Positions 24,310 to 34,799 of a stretch of 64,000 bases of DNA are shown piece by piece; position 1 is the stretch's first letter; every line of letters begins with the position of its first letter. A model generated the notes under the pieces. That model worked only from the letters and a program-made list of their open reading frames with translations, was not told where the DNA came from and did not search any database. Location: NCBI RefSeq assembly GCF_009730915.1, contig NC_052481.1, forward strand, positions 4,836,001 through 4,900,000. Direction: 5' to 3'. Position numbers and translations under genes: made by a program. Origin of the DNA: Dioscorea cayenensis subsp. rotundata (lineage: Eukaryota; Streptophyta; Magnoliopsida; Dioscoreales; Dioscoreaceae).

Positions 24310-25405
24310 AAAAAAAAGCTACAAAGTAGCTATTTATTAAAAGAAATAAGGCAAAGCTACAAGCAAAACAAAAACAAACAACAAGGCTAACAACAGGAAC
24401 TGAAACTAAAAGAACAACACAACAAATCTAAATAAAGCTGAAGCTAGATATAACTTGCATTAGCCAACGAGGCTTTTGAAGACCTTGATGAAACCAAGAA
24501 AGATAAGCATTTTGCAATCCTCTTCTTGCTATAACTAGCGCCATCTTATTCCAATCAGCTGGAATGAGATTAATTTGAAAATCTATTTCTTGGGCCAAAA
24601 TTTGTTTGATTGCATTTACAAAATGATTCAATCACCAGTTTACTTCAGTGTCTAAACCCTACAGCAATCTCCACATTCTTTGATCACTAATGAACAATCT
24701 TCTACCACATCTTGAGTCAGAAAAAAGCCCATTGTAAAGCTACCTCCAAAGCAGCAGTCGTGGCTTCCATCGGAGAAGAAACCTGCTTCTGGTTAATTCC
24801 TGCACATGTAAATTGAGCATTATAATTTAAAGCCACAAAACCTAGACCAGCCCTACTTTCATTGCTTCTCCAAGAGCTTGCCACATAAATGTGAAGATGG
24901 CCAGGTTGAGGAATATTGGAATAGAAAATTTGGAGTCCTTTTTAGGTTGCTAAAGGAATAGATAAATCTTTAACATGCTCCACTATTAGCCTAGCCATTT
25001 TTCACAATCAAGACAGATGTTCTTGAAGATACGGTTACATTTGCCCTTCCAAATAAACCAACAGGCAGAAGCAATTAGAGAAGCCATGTATCTATTAGAA
25101 TTGTTAAGAGAGTAATCAAGCCAACATACAGAAATAATGGATGCAACAACTTGAATACTACAACCAATGATATCCACAATTTTGTTCCAAATAGTCTGTG
25201 TTTTAATGCAATCATTGAATAAATGATCAGCCATTTCAACTTGAAGATCACAAAAAACACAGTTATTCAAGGGTCCTAGATTCAACACATGAAGGAAAGT
25301 ATAGTTTTTTTATTTTACCATTGCAAAGAAGCCAAGAAAAGGTCTTAGCTCTCGGAGATGTGTACAGCTTCCATAAATTATTCCAACCAACCTGTTTACG
25401 TAAAA
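24310..25405 (-). mobile_element. 5'-truncated L1-type LINE fragment
   Basis: On the minus strand the 3' end of a plant LINE ORF2 is readable: LWKLYTSPRAKTFSWLL (about 25370-25320), then the zinc-binding RVT region CVFCDLQVEMADHLFNDC and a tryptophan-rich stretch ACWFIWKGKCNRIFKN, followed by degenerate RNase H-like sequence. The left border is a mixed T/A tract that would be the tail. RT and endonuclease are missing, as expected after incomplete reverse transcription. Confidence 0.8.
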
Positions 25406-25574
25406 AAAATTGCATGTCCTAATTCAAATCGAATAAAAATTTTAAAAAATTACATACAGTCAAATCATAATCGAATTAGGACAACATGTGGTTCAAATAA
25501 ATAAATTTCATTATATTTGGATATATTCAAGATAAGTCTAGAAGACATTTTTGAGATAATCTAAAAAGTTAGAA
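25406..25574. other. Spacer before the 51-bp array
   Basis: AT-rich; no feature seen. Confidence 0.5.
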
Positions 25575-26045
25575 TTTGAAGATCAGCCGAGAGCACAGAT
25601 CTCGAGGAGATCTAAAATATCAAAATCATAAGATCAACCGAGAGCACAGATCTCGAGCCGATCTAAAATATTTAAATCACAGATCAATGAGAGCACAGAT
25701 CTCGAGGCGATCTAAAATATCCAAATCATAAGATCATCCTAGAGCACAGATCTCAAGGCAATCTAAAATATTTAAATCGCAAGATCAGACTAGAGCACAG
25801 ATCTCGAGGTAATCTAAAATATTTAAATCGCAAGATCAGCCGAGAGCACATATCTCGAGGCAAAATATAAATTTACAAAATTTCCACTGAGAACATATCT
25901 CGAGGCAAAATGCAAATTACAAGATTGCCCTCGAGAACACATATCTCGAGGCAATCTCAAATCTTAGGATAGCCCAGATACACATCCCAAGGTGATCATA
26001 AATTTCATATAGCCTGAGAACATATCTCAAGGCAACTTGAGAAAT
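25575..26045. repeat. 51-bp tandem array, about 9-10 units, decaying to the right
   Basis: The core GAGCACAGATCTCGAGG recurs at 25591, 25642, 25691, 25742, 25793 and 25844 with 49-51 bp spacing. It then continues as GAACATATCTCGAGG-like units at about 44-46 bp. Such arrays are common in untranslated parts of large plant LTR elements. A CTCGAGGCAAGATGGC stretch at 33563 echoes it. Confidence 0.9.
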
Positions 26046-26269
26046 GCAAATCCCGAGCACCCAAGACAAATTGAATTTTATTAATTAAATTTCAAAAAAA
26101 AACATAATTAAATTTTAACAAAAAAAATGTTTTAAAAAAATTAATTTTAAATTTTAAATCATATCTTATCCTCTTCTGACTTAGTCTATGTAAGGTTGTG
26201 ATTTCTCGTGAGGGTATCAAATTTTGGGGATAAGGAGAAAAAAAAAGAGAAACTGGCCACCTGCTGCTC

Positions 26270-26475
26270 GTTGCCTGCCATCACCTGCTGTCGCTCGTCG
26301 TCGTTGCTGCTTGAGTGGCTGAGATAATGCCGCCAAGCAGCTTAACACCGTTGCTGCTGCTCACTGTCGTTGCTACTACTCACTGCCGTTGCTGCTTGAG
26401 TGGCTGAGATAATGCCGCTAAGCAGCTTGACGTCGTCACCGCTAATGCTCACTGTTGCTGTCGTGTTGATGTCAT
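26270..26475. repeat. 85-bp direct duplication, GCTGCT-rich
   Basis: CGTTGCTGCTTGAGTGGCTG starts at 26302 and again at 26387, followed each time by AGATAATGCCGC and AAGCAGCTT. Confidence 0.85.
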
Positions 26476-26499
26476 AATTGCTGCCAACTAAAAAGAAGA

Positions 26500-26725
26500 T
26501 AGAGAAGACAGAGGGAAGAAGCCAAAGCCCTTCAAAAATAGAAAAAAAAAAAAGGAGATTTGAAAAAAAAAAGAATGAAAAAAAGAAAAAAGAAAAAAAT
26601 CAGAAGAGAAGAAGAAAAAAAAAATTAGAAGATAGAAAAAAAAAACCAAGAAGAAGAAAAAAAACACATGCACGCACCATTTCTTCTTCCTCGTGCTCTC
26701 TCTCTCTCTCTCTCTCTCTCTTTCA
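26500..26725. repeat. Purine tract followed by (TC)n
   Basis: About 160 bases are almost only A and G on the plus strand, then a (TC)n run at about 26697-26722. The lysine/arginine-rich frame here (and the phenylalanine-rich one opposite) reflects composition, not a gene. Confidence 0.85.
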
Positions 26726-26780
26726 TTATCTTCTCCGCTAAAACCTCGGAACTGATCCGCGACGGAGAGGACGATGGTGG

Positions 26781-27343
26781 CATGGACGCTGTTTGCCGCG
26801 GTGGCGCGGCGGTGATCTACTGGTTCAGGTGGTCAAGATGGGATTCATCATAAGGGATAAGGCCTAGGACAAGTATAAGCAGTACTGGTCCTTTTCTCCG
26901 GAGACCAAAGGAGACCGCCGGTGACTCCACAAATGCCCCTGTCTTCGTCGACACCTTCTACAAACTCATCACCAACGTCTACGAGTATGGCTGGGGCCAG
27001 AGCTTTCGCTTCTCTCCTTCCATCCCCAGTCTCTCTCATCGCGACACCACGTGTATCCACAAAAATGCGCCGCTGATCTCAACAACGCGCAGCTAGGTCT
27101 TAAAGTCCTCGATGTCGGATACAGCATCGGTGGTCCGATGTGTGCAATCACGGCTCACTCCCAGGAAAACATCACGGGAATCACCATTAACGAGTATCAA
27201 GTCACTCGCGCGCGCGTTCACAATCGGAAAGCCGGTCTTGACTCAATCTGGGACGTGGCGTGCGGCAACTTCCTTTCGATGCCCTTCGCCGACGCATCCT
27301 TCGATGCCGCTTACTCCAAGCTCCAAGATGTCTACCGCGAGAG
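26781..27343 (+). pseudogene. Sterol C-24 methyltransferase (SMT2-like) fragment, broken
   Basis: SMT2 methylates the sterol side chain using S-adenosylmethionine. The plus strand reads DKYKQYWSF (about 26868), then VFVDTFYKLITNVYEYGWGQ and SFRFSPSIP, shifts frame near 27055, and continues KVLDVGYSIGGPMCAI, ITINEYQVTRARVHN, CGNFLSMPFADASFDAAYS. These are consecutive SMT2 blocks. The SAM motif I Cys (normally DVGCG) is Tyr-Ser here. After AYS the sequence jumps straight to KLQDVYRE, so the IEATCHAP-type segment is deleted. There are no introns, as in typical SMT2 genes. Frame changes, deletion and truncation make it a pseudogene. Confidence 0.85.
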
Positions 27344-27440
27344 TTGGAACCAAGCTATCATTTGCGCTATGTTCTCTTTGTTAATGTATACAAGAAGGAT
27401 GGTAGATGGGATAAAGCTCTGGAGATCAGAAAGTTAATGT
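27344..27440 (+). pseudogene. PPR protein fragment (E-motif-like) fused behind SMT2
   Basis: Immediately after the SMT2 KLQDVYRES segment another frame reads LRYVLFVNVYKKDGRWDKAL and EIRKLM, which matches the E-motif region of PLS-type pentatricopeptide proteins (organellar RNA binding). A stop follows LM. The join is abrupt, so this is a chimeric fragment. Confidence 0.65.
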
Positions 27441-28329
27441 AGAGAAAAAGAGCAGCTTGAATATAAGTCCAAAAATTCTTTTCATAAACATGTTCCCAGG
27501 TCCTTCAACAATGGATGATATTACACCTCAAAGGTCGTCAAAGGCTCCAATTCTATGGTTAGATGCGCAGGAGGAAAAGCATGCATGCATGACAAAAAGG
27601 AAAATAATAATAATAATGATGATAATAAAAATAATAAAAATAATAATAAAATGAGAAGTATGCATATATATATATATATCAAAGAATATTAAAAAAAAAA
27701 AAGAAGCTGGGCCTACCATTAGTAGAAGATGACTATGGGGCTCCAAACATTTCAGAAGATATATATAAATTTGTATTAAAAGAAAAATTCAATTCACGAA
27801 GAACACTAGTGAGTTGCTATGGTTGGCTTCACTTTATTCATGGATATCTACAATATGTTCCCTATGGTGACTGGGTTCATAAATTACGGTCAACAAACAA
27901 TACGAGCTGTGTTTTCCTGATAGACAGTCTGAACCCGGCTGATGCGTTTAAGGGAGTGGAATTTGCTTGACTCAATTATCTGTTCTTCCTATGTTGCTAT
28001 AAAGTTGAAAAAACTTGGAGTGATAATTACCAGAAGAAGTTTCAGTATATAATCATGAAAGCAAAGCAGAGACTGAAGGTTTCTTGAGAACACATGAACA
28101 TATATAGTTCAAGGGTTCTTGCAGTTATTCTGCTGGATGGAGTAGGGAAAAAAAGGAAGCACAGGATGATTTAAAATATAGATGACGAAGAAGATGATGC
28201 TGACTTTGAGTTTGAAAGTGAGAAGGTGCATGATTCCTTGGGTGCCTGCAGGAATATTATCGAGCTTGCTGAGAATTCCTGTGAAGAACACCCATATGTA
28301 TGCCTTTGTGGAGCATGGAAATGACCTTG
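27441..28329. other. Unassigned stretch between gene fragments and solo LTR
   Basis: (AAT)n- and (TA)n-rich at 27605-27680. At 27840-28080 and 28180-28310 the plus strand has codon-like patches (INYGQQTIRAVF; DDEEDDADFEFESEK) with stops. They look like decayed exons but I cannot name the source. Confidence 0.4.
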
Positions 28330-28334
28330 GAAGT

Positions 28335-31030
28335 TGTAATGTTCGCAACCTTGGTCATGTTGACCAGGTTGACCAGAGACATTCCTACTTCCCTTTGACT
28401 GTTTGACTAGTTATGGGGATTCCCGACATCTGTTGCTCTGCAAACTTGATTCTCACCCGACTGGCTCCTTCTCCCCGTGAAGCTCTGGGTCTTGTCATGG
28501 TTGGTGGGAGAGGCACTCTTCCTCTTCCTAATCTTCTTCTCCTCCTTCCTCTAATTAGCAGCCCTTTCTTTGAGTTCGGATCGAAGAGGTGGCAAGCTTC
28601 CTTTGAACTTCGGACTGAAGAAGCCAGCCGTGAGGAGGAGCTCGAGTCGCATTACTTGGGTTCGGCAGCTGCGAAGGAGGCTGAAGATTCACCGTTTCTT
28701 TCTTCATCAAGCTTCAGGTTAGCATCTAGGGTGTTTGTGGTTGAAGCTTCTTGTTAGATCCCCTTCTATGCTTGGTTTGTGAGTGTTCTTGTGGGTTGTT
28801 GTGTTGCTTCCATGCCTTGTTGTGGCCTGCACCCTAACCTTTTTGTTTAGAAGAATACTAATCTTGTTTGAATTCTTGTAAGCTTAAAGCTTAGTTCTTG
28901 CATCCTTGAAGCTTAACTGTTGTTGTTTGTGTTCGACTTTTGGTTAATCTTTTTGCAACATGCTTAAACTTTGGAGGGTTTCATTTGATAATCATGCTTT
29001 GTGAGTGTATGTGTTTATTTGTATCTTGTATGTGTAAATGGTAATGCATGGGACCTTAACCTTTTGATGATTTTTATTCTATTAAAAAAAGCTTGACTGC
29101 TTTTTATTGTTTTGTTAGTTTTTAAACCACCTTAATTTTAGTAGAGGGTTGTAAGCCTGTGGTGGTGTTAAGCTGCAAACTAAGTTGAGTTCTCGGGTTA
29201 CTGTTCATGTGTCTTCTAAATCCTTGTTTTAGCTTTGTTAATGTTGTAAGTGAGTGTAAACCTTGGTTGTTGTTGTTAGATCCTTGCTTAGCTATTTTTA
29301 AGGACAGACTTTTCATGCTTGTAATTTGGAGCTTTGAGTGTGCAGCCATTAGATTCAGGTTGCTAATTTTATTCACACCTTGGTTTAAGCTTGACTTCTT
29401 GTAATCTTATCTTGATAGCTTATTAGTTTTTGTTATGTATTTAATTGTGATGGTAGCAGACTGATGCTTTTAGTTTATTTGGAATTTTTTTCTCGTGTCT
29501 AAACTTGGGGTTTGTTTGGATTTGTGTTAATTTATTCATTGATAGGATGTCCTTAATTTAACTTTAATGGTGTTTAAAAGCTGGTCATTATGTGAGGTTG
29601 GTTTTGCATGAGACTTTGATTTGTATTATTTAATCCTCTAAGACCTTCTAGACCCTAAGTGCTTTGTTATAGGCCATTGTTGGTATTAACTTGTCATCTA
29701 AACCTAGTTTTTTTACAAGCACTTGTAAGCATGTTTCGGAATTTCTATTTGCTTAATTATCTTCCACTCGTAGGTTCCAGTGCACTTGTTTGTGGCTTCT
29801 AGAAGCATGATTAATCATCTCATTTATGTGAATATTTACATAGTCATATATGTTGTATTTTTTTATAGTTGGGATTTTAATTGCCACCCTTGAACTCACG
29901 ATATCAGAGTTATTATTTATAGACATAGGTATTTGACTCGTGCTTGTCTTATCTTGCAATAATTGTAAATTCTTTCTTCGGGCCTTAGTTGTAGATAGGC
30001 CCGACCCAAGGCTAAATTCTAAGTATAGCTTTTTGTTGGTTAGATTTTTTGGTAGCGAGCCCTAGTTCAGCTGGACCTGGGTGGACCCTAACTCGTAGCT
30101 TGGAGCCGGTAGGGCTCTCGCACCCGCAAATTTCAGTATTTCGATAATTATTTTGTATTTAAGTTATTTCACCTTTTTTTTGTAATTTTATTTAATTATT
30201 TATTTACTTACTTGTCATTTATTTATTTATTGTTTTTATTTATTTAATTGTTCTATTTATTCAAGATTTTTCTCCGTCTCGATTTCAGATTTACGCTGGG
30301 TTTTTAGTACATCTCCATTCCCCGGCTCGCCCTGACTAGGGAGGAGTAAGTCCCAGCCATGTGCACATGTGTTCCAGAGTAGCGCTACCCCCGACTACGG
30401 GTCGAAGATCCAGACTTCAGTTGATATTCCGTTTCGCTCGTCCCGACTTCACGATCGATGATCCGACCCTCGTCTTTGTCGATTTCGTATTAGCCGTGGA
30501 GATGTACATGATCGAATCTGCGTGTTTCTCGATTTTTCGGATTATTTCTGTATTCGGTGTGTTTTCTGTATTCTGTATGAAGTATGTTATAGTATTCTGC
30601 AATATCTGCTTTATCTCGTTGTTTCGCGACCCCTCATCGGGCCCCTTGTGGCTCATACACTCTGTGAACTCTGTTCTCGCAGGAGAGGATCAAGCCTAGA
30701 ATCGGGGGGAAGTGTCTGGGAGTGTATTTTCCGTTGTTATCAGTATCTCTGTAGTACACTTTTCTGTGAGTGTAAGGCTTGTATTTTGACCGTATTTATG
30801 TATTGAGAACTGTTGGGTTCATCTTTGTGTTCTGTACGGCTGCTAAGGCCCGTACTTGTGATATTTCAGTTTCTAGTATCCTATTTGTGCTTCTGTATTA
30901 CTGTTTATATTCTGCTTGTTAGGGGTGACTCTGACCAGGTCTAATCTGAGGCCTGGCATCCAGTGGGACCCAGTCTCAGTGGATGCGGCCGATCTGTCTG
31001 CGGGCCCGGCAGTGGGGCTGGGGCGTGACA
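28335..31030. mobile_element. Solo LTR (2696 bp) with GAAGT target duplication
   Basis: The unit begins TGTAATGTTCGCAACC and ends GGGGCTGGGGCGTGACA. GAAGT flanks it directly at 28330-28334 and 31031-31035. No primer site or coding interior is present. The length and GC-rich right end resemble large plant Gypsy (chromovirus) LTRs, which is an inference. Frames inside it (28413-28757, 30361-30806 and others) are not treated as genes. Confidence 0.9.
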
Positions 31031-31035
31031 GAAGT

Positions 31036-32384
31036 TCAAGAATGTCAAAGGTAATCCCATAGAGTCCTTCCAGAGAGTAGGTCATGGATTATTTTAGGGT
31101 GCTGGAGTTAAGCTTGGATTAGTCAAGATGGACTACGCAGTTGACTGGCGCAGTATTCTTTAGGTTTGGAGAGAGATTTTGATGCGTTATAAGAATAATT
31201 CCATTGGTTTCCTCTAGAAGGAGTAAAAAAAAAAACTCTAGATAATGAGGTAAAGCAACAACTGCTCAAGCATGAAGAATATAATCTGGTTCTTTTTTGT
31301 GATTGAGTAATGATGGATGACAATTTTCTCATTTGGTGGTGTCTAATAGTAATGTTGAATGTAATGCATATATGCATTTTTATTTAGTTCAAGTCTCTTG
31401 CTCATAAACATGGTCAGTACGTTAAATATTAAGCCATGCTTGCTATTTGTACTGTGCATAAAAAGTTGCTTCAAAATTATTAAAGAACATGGGGCCCTCG
31501 CCATTGTCCTGCATGCACAAGAGAATTGAGAACATGATGTTGTACGGCATAAACAAAAAATATATATATATATATATACAGTCAAGGCACTCAACATGAT
31601 GGTCAACACCCAAGAACAACCATTAACAATTAAGCATGCATGCTGATGAACACAAATCTAAAATACTCATATTTGATATATATATATATATATATAGCAT
31701 GGTTGTTGTTGAGGTTGCATGAGATCAATATGGTGGGCCGTATTAATTAATATGGTGGGTTAAAGAATATATGTAAAATGAAAATGATAGAATGTATGCT
31801 ATGGTGTCATGATATGCACCAAATAAATAAATAAATAAAATAAAATAAAAACAAAATAAAAGGGCATGGGCCCACTAAAAAAAATTGAATACGTACATGG
31901 CAAAAAATAATAATAATAAAATAATAAAATAAATATAATAAAAAAAAAAGAAAAGCACACGGGTTCATCATTAGGATTGAAAAATCCAAGCATGCACTCA
32001 ATTTAATGTGCAAGTAGCATACATACTCATATTTGATTTTAAAATAATATATATGCATGGTGGTGGTCGTATGTGAATATGGAAGAAAAATAGCTCTTAT
32101 CTTATAAGGGTAAATAAATAAAAAAAGGGAAGACATTACATCCATGCTTGTTGGGCGTGCCCATCTCTCGCCAAACACATAAAATGATGAAAGTCAGGCA
32201 TGCATGCACGTGCATATATAAAAATAATAAAAAAATGAAGAAGCCTGGGTAAAAAAATAATAAATAATAAAATAAATAAAGTAATGGAGGATGAGTGTAA
32301 AAGAGAGAAGAAAAAAATAATTAAAAAATGAAATGAAGGAAAAAAAAAGATAAGAAGAAAAAAATATAAAAGGTGCTAAAAAAA
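31036..32384. other. AT-rich stretch with microsatellites and repeated short blocks
   Basis: TACTCATATTTGAT recurs at about 31666 and 32024, each followed by a (TA)n tract and GCATGGT. (TA)n runs lie at 31560-31578 and 31676-31696, and AAT/AAAT runs at 31905-31940 and 32220-32285. A block at 31219-31300 is repeated at 33187-33275. No gene was recognised. Confidence 0.5.
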
Positions 32385-32690
32385 ATTGAGTTGAAGGCAA
32401 CAAACACGTTTGATGAAACATCTATACACATGGCGGCACAAAAAATTGACTGCAATGAATCAGCAAAAATACTTATTGAGCATGGTGCATTTCTGGAGGC
32501 AAGAGCCAAGGATGGGATGACCCCATTGCATTTGGTTGCATGGTATGCGCATCAAACAGATATACGGTGAACACTTTGCTATGGCCCAATGCCAATTGTA
32601 GTGCCACTAATGATGACCAGTTGACCCCTCTAGATCATATTAAGAAAGGCCATAGAAATGAGAAGCTAAGTGGCTCAAAATATGAAGCTT
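32385..32690 (+). pseudogene. Ankyrin repeats of an AAA-ATPase/ankyrin (CbbX/CfxQ-like) protein, fragment
   Basis: The plus strand reads NESAKILIEHGAFLEARAKD then GMTPLHLVAWY, two ankyrin-type helices, stops at 32568, and resumes in another frame as NANCSATNDDQLTPLDHIKK then GHRNEKL. The order GMTPLHLAVW ... CSA(K/E)D ... TPL(D/N)H ... EKL is what I expect in the ankyrin part of plant AAA-ATPase/ankyrin proteins. The ATPase domain is absent and the frame is broken. Confidence 0.6.
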
Positions 32691-32699
32691 TGGAGAACT

Positions 32700-33140
32700 A
32701 AACATTCTTAGATGACCAAAGACCTCGATAGAAGGTGCACAAAATGCATCTGAAGATTGTTGCAACTTCTTATTAGCTAAATATTGTCGAATCAAGATAT
32801 AGGTTACAAGCATGTTCCCACTATCTGCATATCCTGATATTATGACAGACCATGAAATACCATCCTCGTGAGACATTTTATCAAAAAAAATTTCGTGCAG
32901 CAATCATATCACCAACCTTAGTGTAGCATGAAATTATATCATTACAAGCAACAACATTTTCACCAGACAAATCACTAAAATGTTCCTCGCTTTTTGTACT
33001 TGACCATGCTTCGCATACATGTCTAATAATACTATTTGCACATGAATGGAGGAAAGAAATCCAAGTTTGAATGCATGAGCATGAGCATTTAATCAAGTGG
33101 ATAAGAATGGTTGCCATCTGGTGATCTTGCATTTAGGTTA
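32700..33140 (-). pseudogene. PPR protein fragment
   Basis: On the minus strand, LNAHAHAFKLGFLSSIHVQI and LLDMYAKHGQVQKARNIL are followed, after a frame change, by VVACNDIISCYTKVGDMIAA and RNFF, then DKMSHEDGISWSVIISGYAD. These are consecutive P/L/S pentatricopeptide repeats. At least two frame changes are present. It is opposite in strand to the ankyrin fragment beside it. Confidence 0.75.
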
Positions 33141-33689
33141 TTTGGGAAATGGTTTCGCCCGGCTATATACCATAGCATGATACTTAAGAGAAAAAAAAAC
33201 TCCAGATAATAAGGTAAAGCAACAGCTGCTCAAAATTTGTTATAAGCATGAAGAATATAATCTGGTTTTTTATGAGTAACAAAAATATGCCAATGAGTAA
33301 AAAAAGCATGCATGAATATTCATAGCACATGATCGCAAGATGAACCCAAAAGTGAATAAGCAAATGCAGGGCTATTCATAATTTTAACTAATGCGTGGTC
33401 TATCATAAATATAATAATCATATGTGCACAAAAAAAACATTTATATATGTGAAGTTGCTGATTTTCTCTCAAGGGGTAATTCTCGAATAAAACCTGAGAT
33501 TTAGAGTCAAATGACAAAAATACTCTTTCTGAAGTAACAACATATATATATATATATCATCTCGAGGCAAGATGGCAACAAGGCATGCAAAACGGCGATG
33601 AGGCATATGCAGCAATATGTGATAAAATATATATAACAAAAAAAAAAAATCAAAACCCAGGCAGCCAAGTCGAGGTTCAAAATATACAA

Positions 33690-34125
33690 AAAAAGAAGTA
33701 TGTAAATCGACAATTGAACTCGATGGTCTCAGGACATCGAAAGTCGAAGACCCAAAGAGTTTCACAAGTCAATGTTTAAAAATCTATATAAATCGACAAT
33801 TGAGCTCAGCGGTCTCAAGACATCAAAACTCAAAGACCCAAAGAGTTTCACGAGTCAATATTTGAAAATCTATATAAATCGACAATTGAGCTCAGCTGTC
33901 TCAAGACATCAAAAGTCGAAGACCGAAAGAGTTTCACGAGTCAATATTTGAAAATCTATACAAATCGGAAATTGAGCTCAGCGGTCTCAAGATAGCAAAA
34001 AAGTCGAAGACCCAAAGAGTTTCACAAGTCAATATTTGAAAATCTACATAAATCAACAATTGAACTCAGTAGTCTTCAGACATCAGAAGTCAAAAACTCA
34101 AAGAGTTTCACAAGTCAAGAAGGGA
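33690..34125. repeat. 86-bp tandem array, five units
   Basis: CAATTGA in the context AAATCGACAATTGAGCTCAG recurs at 33711, 33797, 33883, about 33969 and 34057. Each unit also has GACCCAAAGAGTTTCAC and AGTCAATATTTGAAAATCTA. No coding content. Confidence 0.92.
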
Positions 34126-34440
34126 GCTTCACAAGCATAAGAGCCGAAGCTTATGAAAAGTCAAAACCAAATCTATGGTTCATCAACATGGAGAAGTCAT
34201 AACTTGAAATTCAAATCAAATTCAAGATGCAAATCAAATCCAAAATGCAAAACGTCCAAGACACAAGTTCGGATGCAAGTCCATAAGTCAAGATGATTGT
34301 TAAGATGATTTTAAATTTCTTGTATTTTCCATGGAATCCATGAATTCATATTTATTGAAATGAATGAAAATTGATTGTCACAATTTATCTTATTTTCTTA
34401 ATCGGAGGTTCCTGCGACAATGTCCAGGGTAATTAACATT
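34126..34440. other. Unassigned stretch left of the LINE
   Basis: The 34140-34260 part is rich in TCAAGA/CAAATC blocks like the array before it. No gene. Confidence 0.4.
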
Positions 34441-34799
34441 AGGGGCTTGCCCCCTAATAGAAGTCATGAACCCACAATCCCTTGAAGTCACCAAAATATT
34501 AAAATTTGATTTATGATCCATGCATTGCATTGATGATTATTCAAATAATGATATATCACTGAAGAGAACTTATTAGAGTTTACTGAGGGAACCAAACCCA
34601 ATGTAGGGGCCCATTTGAGTCCACCCTAGTTGTATCAAAAACATGGGAATTTAAATTGCGGCCAAAAGCATGATTAGACAATTAAGTATTCCAACCATTA
34701 GCATTATGGAAATCAAAAACAAAAATAATCTCCCAATCTATCTCCATATTCATAAAGTAGGCTTGAAATTCAAGGGAATTTCAAACAATTAAGGATCCT

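Noticed and set aside
25575..26045. CRISPR-like array
   Set aside because: The period is regular, but the whole unit is repeated rather than a fixed repeat with unique spacers, and this is a plant nuclear locus.
26478..26853. Lysine/arginine-rich and phenylalanine-rich small proteins
   Set aside because: They are translations of a purine tract and a (TC)n microsatellite.
28413..28757. 114-codon frame with Ser/Glu-rich end
   Set aside because: It is inside the 2.7-kb solo LTR and matches no family I know.
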